A DNA stretch of 64,000 bases from Macrocystis pyrifera (Eukaryota; Sar; Phaeophyceae; Laminariales; Laminariaceae), in contig JASSKH010000001.1 of assembly GCA_031763025.1 (NCBI GenBank), forward strand, positions 25,488,539 through 25,552,538. The letters are read 5' to 3'. Positions 54,622 through 64,000 of the stretch are shown piece after piece. The position numbers were made by a program, and so were the translations under genes. Position 1 is the stretch's first letter; each line of letters opens with the position of its first letter. The notes beneath the pieces were generated by a model that saw only the letters and a list, made by a program, of their open reading frames with translations, did not search any database and was not told the origin of the DNA.

Positions 54622-57240
54622 ATGGCCGAGGAAGCTTCCTCCACCAACATTCCCGGCGCCCACTCCCCCGACGCCACCAACCCCCGCGAGGCGAGGTATG
54701 CCGCAAGGGCCTCTCGCGCTACGGACGACGACACCCGCGGCTTCGAAACCATTCTGAGCGACCTCACGCTACACCCCACCACACCGGGATCCTCTCCACT
54801 AGGAGCAGGTACGACCAGTGCCGTGCCTACCATAAAACCGGAGGTCTCCGCACAGGAAGCCTCCACCCTTGCTCTCCATCCGGGGCGTTACCAAGGCGAT
54901 CCCACGGCCCTCCGTGAGCGCCGTGCGGCCCTCAAAGCCCACCACGAGCAGCTCCTCCTTCTCGCGAAAGAGAGCGCTGACCTCCTACTCGTGCTACCGC
55001 CATCCCCCACTCCTTCTTCGAACCCTTTCGACCCCACCTACGAGACTACAGCTGTGACCGCGACCACCACAACGCAATCGCAGCCGCTCGCTCCGCACCC
55101 GGACCCACCCTTTACGTCCGCCGCGATGTCTAGGACCACCACCCACCAGCCTCCCCAAAACCAAACTGGGACCACAATGTCCCAGGCACCAATTCCGACC
55201 CAACCCTCGCCAGCCCCCATGCCCACTGGGCACAGGCAACCGCAGACGTTCGGAATCGAGTCCAATGACTGGGTCTTCCTGGACGCCAAGCTCCGCTGGA
55301 TGCAGAGTACACGCGACCCGATAGCCTCGGATGTCTCGATAGCGGCACACCGCGTCTGGCGCCTGTTCACACCCGACTGCGACCCGTCGATCACCTTCGT
55401 TCTGGCCCGCGCCGCCACCGAGGGTGCCTCGTCCGAGTTCATCGGGGCCGCCCACACCCTTTTACTCGAGCTACGGTATTTCCACTCCAACGCCGGCCGC
55501 GGCTACGTGTGGAACTCAACCGAGCCTCGACCCACTCTCCCGACACCCCCAACCACCCGCCCCACGACGGACACGCCGCCGGCGATACCGCCCCACTCCA
55601 CCTCGACAACTCCCACGACGGCGACAGCGCCCCCCCACGCACGAGCACTTAGCCTGAGGACAGAAGCCACTACGGAGCCCATGACGGAGGCGGAACGTCG
55701 TAGTGTCCGGCGCCTCTACGCCGGGGTCGATATGCGCAAGTTCACTGCGCTCGTGCGGTTTCCATGCCCGGACAATGTGGAACCCGCCGTCTACCTGGGC
55801 ATGCTCCTCGCCAGCGTGAAACTCGTCCTCGGCGAGATCCTGATAGTGTGCGACGACTCGGAGAAGCAGTCGTTTGAAACACCTCCGTGGGTAGTGGGAT
55901 GGGATGCTCCACTTCAAAGGTGTTTCCGCAAGGCGCTCTCGTCCCCCCAGGTCATGACATCGCCACTGCCTCGCCTCATCGACGATTTCTTCGTCCAGGT
56001 GCGCCAGGAGCTCACCGTCGACAACACCGGACCGTTGGCATTCAAGAAGCTCCTACGTCTACTCACGAACCACTTCGACGACGGCGACCAGGGCCGCGCC
56101 TTCGAGCAGCTCCACACCTTCGGCGTCCCAAATCTGACGGACTTCGCGACCTTCGTCCGTGCCTTTAAAGAACGTGTGTCCATCGCACAAGGCACGGAAC
56201 GGGTCTTCAAGCCGAGCGATGCCATGGTCATCGAGATTGTACGCGGCACTACGGGCAGCCAATACCCGTCCCTCATGCCCACGCTTTATCCGGGGCGCCT
56301 CATGACCACCCCGCAGCCCTTCTCCTCGGTTGCCGACATGTGGGCAGCTTTCGAGTGCTGGCGACCAACAAGACGCCAGCAATCAACGGGCACCGCTTCC
56401 ACGCGACTTCCTCCGGCGGATTCGTCACGTACTCCTCCTCTCCACCGACCCCAGCGCGGCAGCAAACTCCGCGTGGCCCAGGTACCAACACAAGGGGGTC
56501 TTCCTCCAACCCGTTCGTCATGAACGTGGCCGAACAGGGGCGCGACCCGTTCTGCGAGGACGAGGCGGACTGGCCGCTGCGACACTACGAGGAGGTATAC
56601 ATGGTCACGACCACATTCGACCCTCAGACCCCACCGCTCCTGACACCGCTCCTGACGAGCTCGGCCCGTGCCCAAGCCCTACGCGCTCACGGTGGGCATT
56701 GCCTCAACTGCAATGGTACGGACCACAGTATGAAGACCTGCCCCGAGGGCTTCCTCAACACGTCCGGCATCCTGAACCCGGCACTCGGACAGTTGAACGA
56801 TGGTGGACACGCTTACCGCCAATGGCAACGAAGGATGCTCTCCTACCGCCGTGGACAATACGAGCGCAACCTGGAGCGAAACTCCAACCGCTACGACAAC
56901 AACAACCGTCGAGGCAACAACAACAACAACCGCAGCGGAAACTACAACAGCAACCGCTCCAACCAGAACCACTCCTGCAACTACCGTGGCAACAACGGGC
57001 GCTCCGACAACTGGCGCCACAACAACGGCCGGTCATACGACAACGGCAACCGACAGTCGCCAGGGCAACAGTTCCAACAACAACGCATCGAGCCTGCCCC
57101 CCTCGTCTTCCGCGTTGACGGTGCATACCCCTGCGACCAATACTTCCGCACCTGCCGCCCCCGCGAACATGCGGATGGGCAGCACCAACTCGGGCACCCA
57201 CCCGAACCAACGGCAGCCGGGAACCTTCCGCACCAACTGA
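54622..57240 (+). pseudogene. Gag polyprotein with CCHC zinc knuckle (two frame changes)
   Basis: The start ATG 54622 is preceded by stop-rich sequence and opens a 1.7-kb frame. A low-complexity Thr/Pro N-terminal part is followed by a helical capsid-like part (AFKKLLRLLTNHFDDGDQGR, TDFATFVRAFKERVSIAQGT). Around 56350 the coding signal moves to another frame, which carries the zinc knuckle CLNCNGTDHSMKTC (56700-56741, C-x2-C-x4-H-x4-C) and an Asn/Arg/Gly-rich tail. Near 57075 it returns to the first frame and ends at TGA 57238. Gag would package the RNA in cytoplasmic particles. Confidence 0.75.
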
Positions 57241-58134
57241 CAAGCCGATGGTGGAGCAACTGCCGCATCTCCACCAACAGCATCTCCTGCGAGCACCCGA
57301 GGCTCCCAGGACGCACGAGTAAATCACGTGCATCACGCCTCCCCGACCCCTGCCCTCCAATGCCCCCCCCCTACCCCAGCCCATTTCACAGCCACTTGTT
57401 CAAGCACTGATCATCTTGCCCAAGTGATTGCCTTGAGGTGTGGGCGGGAGGAGGCCAAGACGCCGAGCCCCACCGGGATGCTCCACTCGACGTCTTCTGG
57501 CGGTGAGCAACGCTGCTTGCCGACTATTGCCGAGACCCCAGACATTGCTACCCTGGGAAACGTCTCGACGATTACGGCTACCAGCGGTTCCGGTTCACAC
57601 GAAACTAGTGTTTCGTCTACCGGGCCATCGCCCCCTGAGCCTGCCTCAAATTGGCCGCTCCATACGCGCTTGTTCCAGCATGCGCGCATTTCTTGTGACA
57701 GCGTTGAACCCGCGAACGACGGGCTTCCTCCAGCTGCCACGGTGTTGACACCACCGCTGTCCCTGAGCCTCGAGGGACAGTCCCGTTTTAAATACGGAAG
57801 ACTCGCGATCAACGTCGACCAGGGTCTGCCCTGAGCCCCCTGACCCGTCCTCCTCGCCTGCTTCGCGCAAAGCGTGGACACGGACCCCAGGTGTGGCATC
57901 CCCTAGCGAGTATACCCCTGTTCTCCAAAAGTTGGACGATAGGGCGCTTGAGGGTCGTCCCGCCCGGCTTATAAGCCCCGGCGAGGACCGCCCCGGTACC
58001 TCGGCTTTGCCGAGCAATTCCCCCCCGCGAACACGAGGGTTCCGGTCAGCACCGCTCGATCGTTGCTGACTCTACCTCCGTCGACGCCAGGCGGCGATAG
58101 GAATAATGATCGTCGCCCTCCACCCCCAACATAA
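57241..58134 (+). pseudogene. Pol leader or linker region
   Basis: After the gag TGA the same frame stays open for 197 codons (to 57834), rich in Ser, Thr and Pro with no recognised domain. The coding signal then appears in the next frame (57836-58070: SPASRKAWTRTPGVASPSEY and following). This part joins gag to NADAR. Whether it belongs to pol or is an extension of gag is unknown. Confidence 0.5.
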
Positions 58135-58640
58135 AAGACGCCATCAACTGCACACGTCACCGCAGAGGCAGCCTCATCTTTCCACTTCTTTTGGGACTCC
58201 TCTTCGGTCTTTTCGCAGTGGTACCTGTGCGACATCGAACACGATGGCGTCACATACAACTGCGCTGAGCAGATGATGATGGCGCAGAAGGCCGCGCTCT
58301 TCGGGGACATCACAACTGAGCGCCGCATCAAAGCGACCCGCGACCCGGCCCGCCAAAAAGCACTTGGGCGAACCGTTTCCGACTTCGACGAAATGGTCTG
58401 GGAGCGACACCGCTACACCATCGTCCTCTACATTAACTTCTCCAAGTTCCGCCAACACCCGGAGCTACGGGAGGAGCTAATAGCAACCGGCGACAAGCAC
58501 ATCGCCGAGGCCAGCCCCACACGACCTCATCTGGGGCATAGGCTTCAAGGCCGACCATCCGGACGCCTGTGACCCGACGCGTTGGCGTGGTCGGAATCTG
58601 CTGGGCAGGATACTGATGGACGTTCGAGAAAGCCTCGGCG
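58135..58640 (+). pseudogene. NADAR (YbiA-like, DUF1768) domain inside a retrotransposon polyprotein
   Basis: One frame gives FHFFWDSSSVFSQWYLCDIE, DGVTYNCAEQMMMAQKAALF, LGRTVSDFDEMVWERHRYTI and KFRQHPELREELIATGDKHI. After a frame change near 58516-58523 the next gives IWGIGFKADHPDACDPTRWR and GRNLLGRILMDVRESLG. These are the NADAR hallmarks in order: N-C-A-E-Q, the G-R-x-V...F-D-x-x-x-W segment, W-G-I-G and the closing N-L-L-G...L-M-x-V-R. The family acts on ADP-ribose-type N-glycosides, including removal of ADP-ribose from guanine in some DarT-linked systems and riboflavin-intermediate hydrolysis in plants. Its role here is unknown. About 145 residues, the usual size; one indel breaks this copy. 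It reads on into the protease linker, so it is part of pol. Confidence 0.88.
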
Positions 58641-59395
58641 CCAATTGCTCCGCCCAGCCTCCATTTCCTCCCCATCTTCACGACCCGGAGCCAACACCCG
58701 CCCCCACCGACTCCACCCGGGTCTCCCCCACAGCCGACGGCATCCACGAAACAAGCCGGACCCCTCCATGGCAACCGCCTACCTCTCCACTTGGGCCACT
58801 CCTACCGCCGTCTACCCCCGACGCCTACCCCAGCAGCCACTTTGCCCAAGTGTCCACCATCAACACCGCAACTCACAGCCACCTCCCTACCCGCCGCCCG
58901 CCGATACCGGAACACGGACCATCCCTTACACGCGGCATCATTACCGTCGACGACGCGTCGTTCACGACGAAAGTACTCGTGCACAGCGGCCCCACCGCCA
59001 CTACGCGCCGCGAACTCGTGGCACTGCTCGATACCGGCTCGCCCCAGTCGTTTATCCCCGCAACCGCGGTGGAACAACTGAAGGCTTCCCAGGCAGCCAC
59101 CGATGCGTGCGAACGGCACAGTTCCCCCCGTTCATGGGGAGGTTTCGGCACTTCGGCCCCCCTCTCCACCTCCGTCTCCATCCGCTTAAGCATCCAGTTT
59201 ATGCGCCTCCAGTCCCCCACTGCTGCCCTGGCAGTATGGGCCTGCGTAGTTCCTGCAGGAACCATGCAGCCCCCCATCCTTCTGGGACGAGACAGCTGGA
59301 TGCGCTTCGAGCAACGCTCGTATACCACGCTCCAGCAACAGCCCCCACCCCCCCCCACCAACCTCCCCGGCGAACCCGCGGTGAGCTCTCCTTGA
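58641..59395 (+). pseudogene. Retrotransposon aspartic protease
   Basis: After a Pro-rich linker comes GIITVDDASFTTKVLVHSGP, then ALLDTGSPQSFIP with the catalytic D-T-G-S (59030-59041), and ILLGRDSW near the end, the usual C-terminal element. It would cut the polyprotein in the particle. The frame is open from 58616 to TGA 59393 and continuous with the second half of NADAR. The core is intact, but the downstream frame is broken. Confidence 0.85.
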
Positions 59396-60110
59396 ACCAC
59401 CATGACCCCAACGGAGCCTCTGCATTCATTTCCAACGATCTTTCCACTGACGACGTCTACCCCCTCCGATTCGCCGGCAACAAAGCTATTTCGCTTTCCT
59501 CTAACCCCCAAGCTCGTCAAGGTCAACCTGGCGCGTCAGTCAGGCGCTCCAGCATTTACCGGGAACTACATGGTGAACATGCTCCCCCGCGAGAACCCCC
59601 AGTCCGACCCGGCCATTTTCGTCTCCGACGAATACCTAACGGTCCCACTATCTGGATCTACCGACCTCGAGCCGGGCGACCTCCTCGGAACCTCCTGCTC
59701 CCCACTGGTATAGGTACCACTTTCCACCCTTGGACACCCTTCCTTGGCCCCTCCCCATCCCCCTCCGATTCCGGATGCACATGCTCTCCACGACAACATC
59801 CCCGTGGCCGACCAGAGCCCATCGACAGACGACTCTCCTACCGCACCAAAAGCCCCGTGCCCACAACTTCTTGCACGCCTCAACGCCGACCAACGGAAAA
59901 GCTTCCTCGACCTCTGGGAACGTCTGCCGTTACACCTACGCGACGTCAACTTCGACCTGCACGGTTCTAGATGAACCCCGTCGGTGATCAACAACCTGGG
60001 AGACGTCCTCTGCGAATTCCAGGACGTCTTCTCCACCACCAAGACTGACTTCGGCTCGTGCCCGCTCATGCCGTTCAAGATCACCGTACCCCCGGACAGC
60101 CCAACGGCTC
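59396..60110 (+). pseudogene. Pol region between protease and RT, broken
   Basis: Fragments in alternating frames: LSLNHHDPNGASAFISNDLS, VKVNLARQSGAPAFTGNYMV, LLARLNADQRKSFLDLWERL (59860 on), TGA at 59972, then LGDVLCEFQDVFSTTKTDFG and SCPLMPFKITVPPDSP, the typical entry to a Ty3/gypsy RT. No RT catalytic motif follows. Confidence 0.75.
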
Positions 60111-60125
60111 GAGCTCCTTTCAGCG
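60105..60125 (+). other. Internal deletion junction removing RT and most of RNase H
   Basis: The N-terminal edge of RT (ITVPPDSPTARAPF) is followed within a few codons by AYTYTLEYRKGTAKGNADFL, the C-terminal end of RNase H. Related elements have about 400 residues between these points, so over 1 kb is lost, including the catalytic Y-x-D-D box. Confidence 0.85.
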
Positions 60126-62369
60126 TACACCTACACGCTGGAGTACCGGAAGGGCACGGCCAAAGGAAACGCCGACTTCCTCTCCCGGCTTCCCCAACCA
60201 GCCACCGACGCCGACCGCACCGGACGTAACCGCCGCACTGGCCCCGACACCGTCGGCATCTACCTCATCCGCCCCTGCGGCTTCGCGCCGAACGACCCTT
60301 CCACCCCGGGTATCGGCTTGGGTGGGCTCGTGTCCCCCCCTTCCAGACCCATCCCAACCGTCCAGCCGCTCCCCTTCACCGACGACGACTTCCGCGACTT
60401 TCGCCTACTCGGACCACGTATGGAGCACCCCACCCTTTCCCCCGCAACCCACACCTTCATCGGGCCTATTGCGACCCGCGACTCCACCACCGGACAGCTT
60501 ACCGGCACCGAGAATGCCGCCGTGAACACCGGAGCTCCTCCAGGCTCGGCTTCAATGCCGTCCGTCGTCTCTCCGCCGCCCACCATTGGCGCCACGACAC
60601 CAGCCCTTCCAGGTCTGATATCTTCTCGGACCCGCCATCGCGTCGCCGCTGCCGCGGGAACCCCTCGGCCTACAGCCGACTACCGGTTTGGACGCCGACC
60701 GCCACCCAAGCCATTGGCGCCCACTACGCAAAGAACGATCCCCTCAACAACGCCCTCTCCGCCGGCACCAACACCACCGGTAGTGCCCCTTCTGGAGCCC
60801 GTCGGTGAACCCGATGACGATCCCTACCTCCTCGCCTACGTCGAGCACTACACCTACAAAGACTGGGCGCGAGAAAAAGGCGCGGAGCCCCTGTGCTGCG
60901 CCACCATCCGCTTCCTGTCGTTGGACTCCCCCAGCCCCACGCCGCACGACCTCCTGGACTTCATCCCCCCGGCCCGGCGCCCACAACTTTCGGACGTCCT
61001 CACTCTTGCATCCAAAAGCAAGCTACACCGTACCGACGACGAAACCACCCTCCTGGTCCAACGACCACCCACAACCTCATCCGGGAACAGCCTACCACCA
61101 CCCGCCCCCTCTACCCCACGCGTCTACGTGCCAATGTTAATGCGCCCTTGGGTGCTGAACACATGCCACGCCACCACCTCTCTACACCTGGGAGTCACCC
61201 GAACGGTCCGCATGTTGGCACGTTTCTTTTGGTGGATTGGCATGGACGATTCCGTCCGCAGGTGGATCCGCGGTTGCCTTCAATGCCAGGCGCGGAAGAC
61301 CTCCCGGCACACCATTCGTTGGCCCATCCTTTCTCTTCCTTTGCCCAACGGGCCTGGCATCACCGTCAACGTCGACTACTTCGGGCCCCTGCCGCTCACA
61401 CCGCGCGGGAACGTCCACATCCTCCTCTTCACAGACCGCTTCAGTCGCCGCGCCGATATGTATGCCGTTTCAGCGGCGCAGTTCACGGCCGCCGGCACTG
61501 CCGACATCTTCCTGAACGAGTACATCCCTCTCTGGGGGTGCCCGGTTACACTTCTCTCCGACAACGGACTACACTTCACCTCCAAGCTTGCGAACATCGT
61601 CTACGAACGCCTTGGCATCCACGAGGTCAACACCAGCTCCTACCACCCCTGCACCAACGGCCGCGTCGAGCGCGTCAACCACGTACTGGCCCAAATGCTC
61701 TCTATGGTTGGCAACGAACAGCAGACCGACTGGGACGTGCTGCTCCCACACGTGTCGTCGGCCTACAACAATTCCGTGAACGCCGCCACAGGGCTTGCAC
61801 CTAACGAAATCCACATGGGCCGCCTTCCTCGCCTCCTGCTCTCGGTCTTCGAACCCGACAATATTGGCGGTCACCAAAGCCTGGACCGCGATCACCTGGT
61901 TTACATCAAACTCGCCACCGACCGACAACGACGCGCCTATTCCCTCGTCCGCGAACTACACCGACTCACCGTCTCGCGTCTTCAGCGCCGCAATGCGCCC
62001 ATCATGGCCGCCCTCCTAGCATCTCCCCCCTTCACCGTAGGCGGCTGGGTTTGGGTCTACAACTCCGCCTCAACCATCCGCCAAGGCGTCAAAAAGGGCA
62101 CCGACGCAACCGTCCTCAAGACGAAGCTTTCCCTGAACTGGAATGGCCTCTTCAAGGTCCTCGCCGTAGGGCCGACGCCCGCCTCAAACACCCCCGACAA
62201 TCGCCCCCTTCACGTCAAGCTACTTTTCCTCGACCTTCCATCCGACCTCCCGGGACGGGACTCCAAGCCACGCGTCTCCGTCCAACGATGCAAACCTTGC
62301 CGGAACCCCGACGACACCAGCGACATCCCCAAGCATCTGCCCGGGACCTTACTACATACGTGCTCATAG
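60126..62369 (+). pseudogene. RNase H end plus integrase
   Basis: One open frame of about 750 codons. It starts with the last RNase H strand (TLEYRKGTAKGNADFLSRLP) and then a Pro-rich spacer. The integrase HHCC zinc site follows (H 61166, H 61184, C-x2-C 61275-61286 in RGCLQCQARK). The catalytic core has Asp in VNVDYFGPL (61374), Asp in LLSDNGLHF (61560) and Glu in GRVERVNHVL (61668), a D-x61-D-x35-E arrangement. An SH3-like part follows (GGWVWVYNSASTIRQGVKKG, LKTKLSLNWNGLFKVLAVGP). It would insert the cDNA in the nucleus. The integrase itself looks intact. Confidence 0.9.
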
Positions 62370-63079
62370 CTTCTGCCGCCAAGTCCCCCCCTTACCACGT
62401 CACCGTCGACAACGTCACTCCTCCACCGGAACGCCTCGAGGTCGAGCAGATCACTGGCCATCAACTCGTACGCGGCCGCGGCGGGGTCATCGCCGTTCTG
62501 TACGAGACTCACTGGACTGGACTTCTCAGCCCCTCTTGGGAACGCGAGCTGGACCTTCAACACTTCCGGCGCCACATCCTACTGTACTGGTCACGATCAC
62601 CAACCCAGCACCGCCAGACGAACCGCCTCTACCGCCAGATGCGCATCGGCGCCGCTCACCGCGAACTGGCCCGATCTCAAGGACAAATCTTCCTCGCCCC
62701 AGGCTACGCCTTGGTCTCCCGCAGCCTTTGGCTCCACAACTTCAGCACCACCATCCTACCCTCCGGAGCACACATATGGTACAAGGCGCGCGACGGCCTT
62801 TGGTGGCTGGGCAAGGTCGCTCACAGCTCACCCCCTGACGCCTCTTCGGGAACTCCGCCGGAGTCTTCACCGGGAAGCTCCTACATCGTCCGGTTCCTGG
62901 ACGACCCCGGCCCGATCAAGATCGACCTCCAACCCGCCCGCTACACTACAGCACGGAACGCCGTATACGGATCGTGGTGTCTTCAACGCCATGGGAATGG
63001 GAGCCTAGCACGTGGGGTGCCGCGGAACTCCGATGTGTCCCGCGGAACCCCCACCGTTTCCACTCCCCCCCCTGGTTAG
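62370..63079 (+). pseudogene. Integrase C-terminal extension with chromodomain-like segment
   Basis: After a frameshift near 62350, the adjacent frame reads YHVTVDNVTPPPERLEVEQI, TGHQLVRGRGGVIAVLYETH and WTGLLSPSWERELDLQHFRR. The spacing of the aromatic residues and the W-x-G...W-E pattern recall the chromodomain that targets chromoviral integrases to chromatin. A further conserved-looking part (SGAHIWYKARDGLWWLGKVA) runs to the TAG at 63077. Assignment as a chromodomain is tentative. Confidence 0.6.
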
Positions 63080-64000
63080 CTTTAGTTTAGTATTTTGTTA
63101 GTTCTGGGTATTTGGTTCTGGTTAGTCTACAATATCTTCAGAGTAGTTCTTCAGGGTTAGTCTTCAATAGTCATCAGCAGTCATCTTCTTGGGAATGTTT
63201 GTTTCCATCTACCGCCACCGGTATCGCTTGACCCACCCCGTGTTGGCTACCGATCCGAGGCCGTGTATGTTTCCTTTTTGGGTGTGTTTGGGAGTATCAT
63301 CGTCCCCCCCCCCCCCGCCGTTTGTTTTTCTTCTTATCTCCTACGGCTCCGTGTAACCTCCTTACGTTCAGGCCACCGACTCGTAGCAATACCTTCATTT
63401 GCATTTGTGTTCGTACTCCAATAGCCTACAGCCAATTATCGGCGATATCACGCCGAGGTAAAATCGTGTTGTAGCCTGAGCTGTACTCTGACCTTAGTCG
63501 ACTTCCGCCGACCTGTGTTTCAGACGGTCCTCGAGCTAAGACTATATCGAGCTTCCAGCTCACCCGTGTTCCTTCCATGTTTGACAAGTAGGGTCCCGAT
63601 AGCATTGCCGCCCCGGAAGGCCGCTGAGTTATCGGCCATACATAAGCGGTTCGGACATGATCGATTTCTCCTGACCTGTGTCCAGCTTTTTGTCTGTTTT
63701 CTGGTCCCGATGGTATTTCGTTTTCTGTTTCCCTTTTCTTCTTCATTCTTTCTTGTCCGGTATTCCGCACACCCCTCTGTCCTCTGGCAAACGACACCAC
63801 GTTTGATGTCGCCCCGGTTGACCGAGTTGCACACGCTAGTGTTTGGGCCCCGCGCTATCTACAACTTCGAACTGCACGCATTAGGCCTATTTTCTTGCGG
63901 ATTTTCTTGCCGCCACCGTCTTTGAGTTTGGTTTTGTTGAGTTGGCTACCTTGCTACGTTTGCTAGTTTTGTTCACACCACGAACAGGTCTCCCAGACGC
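63080..64000. other. Downstream flank, possibly the 3' LTR
   Basis: T-rich sequence directly after the last pol codon (GTTAGTTCTGGGTATTTGG and on) is where a 3' LTR should start. No TG start with matching sequence upstream of gag was found. A C-run lies at 63306-63317. No gene is recognised. Confidence 0.4.

Larger units (their letters stand above)
54622..63079 (+). mobile_element. Degenerate Ty3/gypsy-type retrotransposon with a NADAR domain
   Basis: Domain order on the plus strand: gag with CCHC zinc knuckle, Pro/Ser/Thr-rich linker, NADAR domain, aspartic protease, start of RT, deletion, last part of RNase H, HHCC-DDE integrase and a chromodomain-like C-terminus. RT before integrase with a chromodomain-like tail indicates the Ty3/gypsy (chromovirus-like) group. 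Frameshifts and stops occur in gag, in NADAR, after the protease, before RT and after the integrase. RT and RNase H are almost wholly missing, so the copy cannot move by itself. The LTRs were not identified. C-rich codon use is uniform across the element, including NADAR. Confidence 0.88.

Noticed and set aside
58582..59970. 462-codon open frame across the protease region
   Set aside because: For most of its length it is out of frame with the protease DTGS motif and has no domain; only a short part near 59385-59515 looks like pol, due to a local frame change.

Overview
This window is eukaryotic nuclear DNA. One conserved gene is split into about 20 short exons with GT-AG (and two GC-AG) introns, and the rest is mostly retrotransposons, MITE-like hairpins and simple repeats. 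The MCM9 helicase gene, long repeat-filled introns, strong C/G-ending codon use in exons and a chromodomain-type Ty3/gypsy element fit a large algal or stramenopile genome; a brown alga is my best guess. That is an inference from gene structure, not a proven assignment.

Layout. 1-5.3 kb: no recognised gene, dispersed repeats, and one candidate signal-peptide exon at 4.34-4.62 kb. 5.3-10.0 kb: two poly(C)-tailed SINE copies and a decayed non-LTR retrotransposon (endonuclease, reverse transcriptase, C-terminal Cys motif) interrupted by two MITEs. 10.2-41.3 kb, + strand: MCM9, about 2.3 kb of coding sequence spread over 31 kb. Exons 1-19 join in phase and cover the N-terminal domain, zinc finger and complete AAA+ core; the first and last exons are uncertain. 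Its introns hold more than 25 SINE copies, LINE fragments, MITEs and microsatellites. 41.3-45.6 kb: no gene, MITEs and simple repeats. 45.8-49.8 kb: two copies of a second LINE family in opposite orientation. 50.45-51.47 kb: two 500-bp LTR-like repeats separated by 6 bp. 51.5-54.4 kb: nothing recognised. 54.6-63.1 kb, + strand: a degenerate Ty3/gypsy-type element encoding gag, a NADAR (YbiA-like) domain, aspartic protease, an RT/RNase H region almost entirely deleted, integrase and a chromodomain-like tail.

Main points of interest. (1) A NADAR domain lies between gag and protease of the LTR retrotransposon; this family binds or hydrolyses ADP-ribose-type substrates and I know of no established role for it in a retroelement. 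(2) A LINE and a SINE family share their last 80-95 nt and both end in ATGAGTAC followed by a run of C instead of poly(A), a LINE/SINE partnership with poly(C) tails. (3) Those C-runs lie just upstream of several MCM9 acceptors and probably serve as their polypyrimidine tracts. The MCM9 protein would act in the nucleus with MCM8 in homologous-recombination repair; everything else recognised in the window is mobile DNA.
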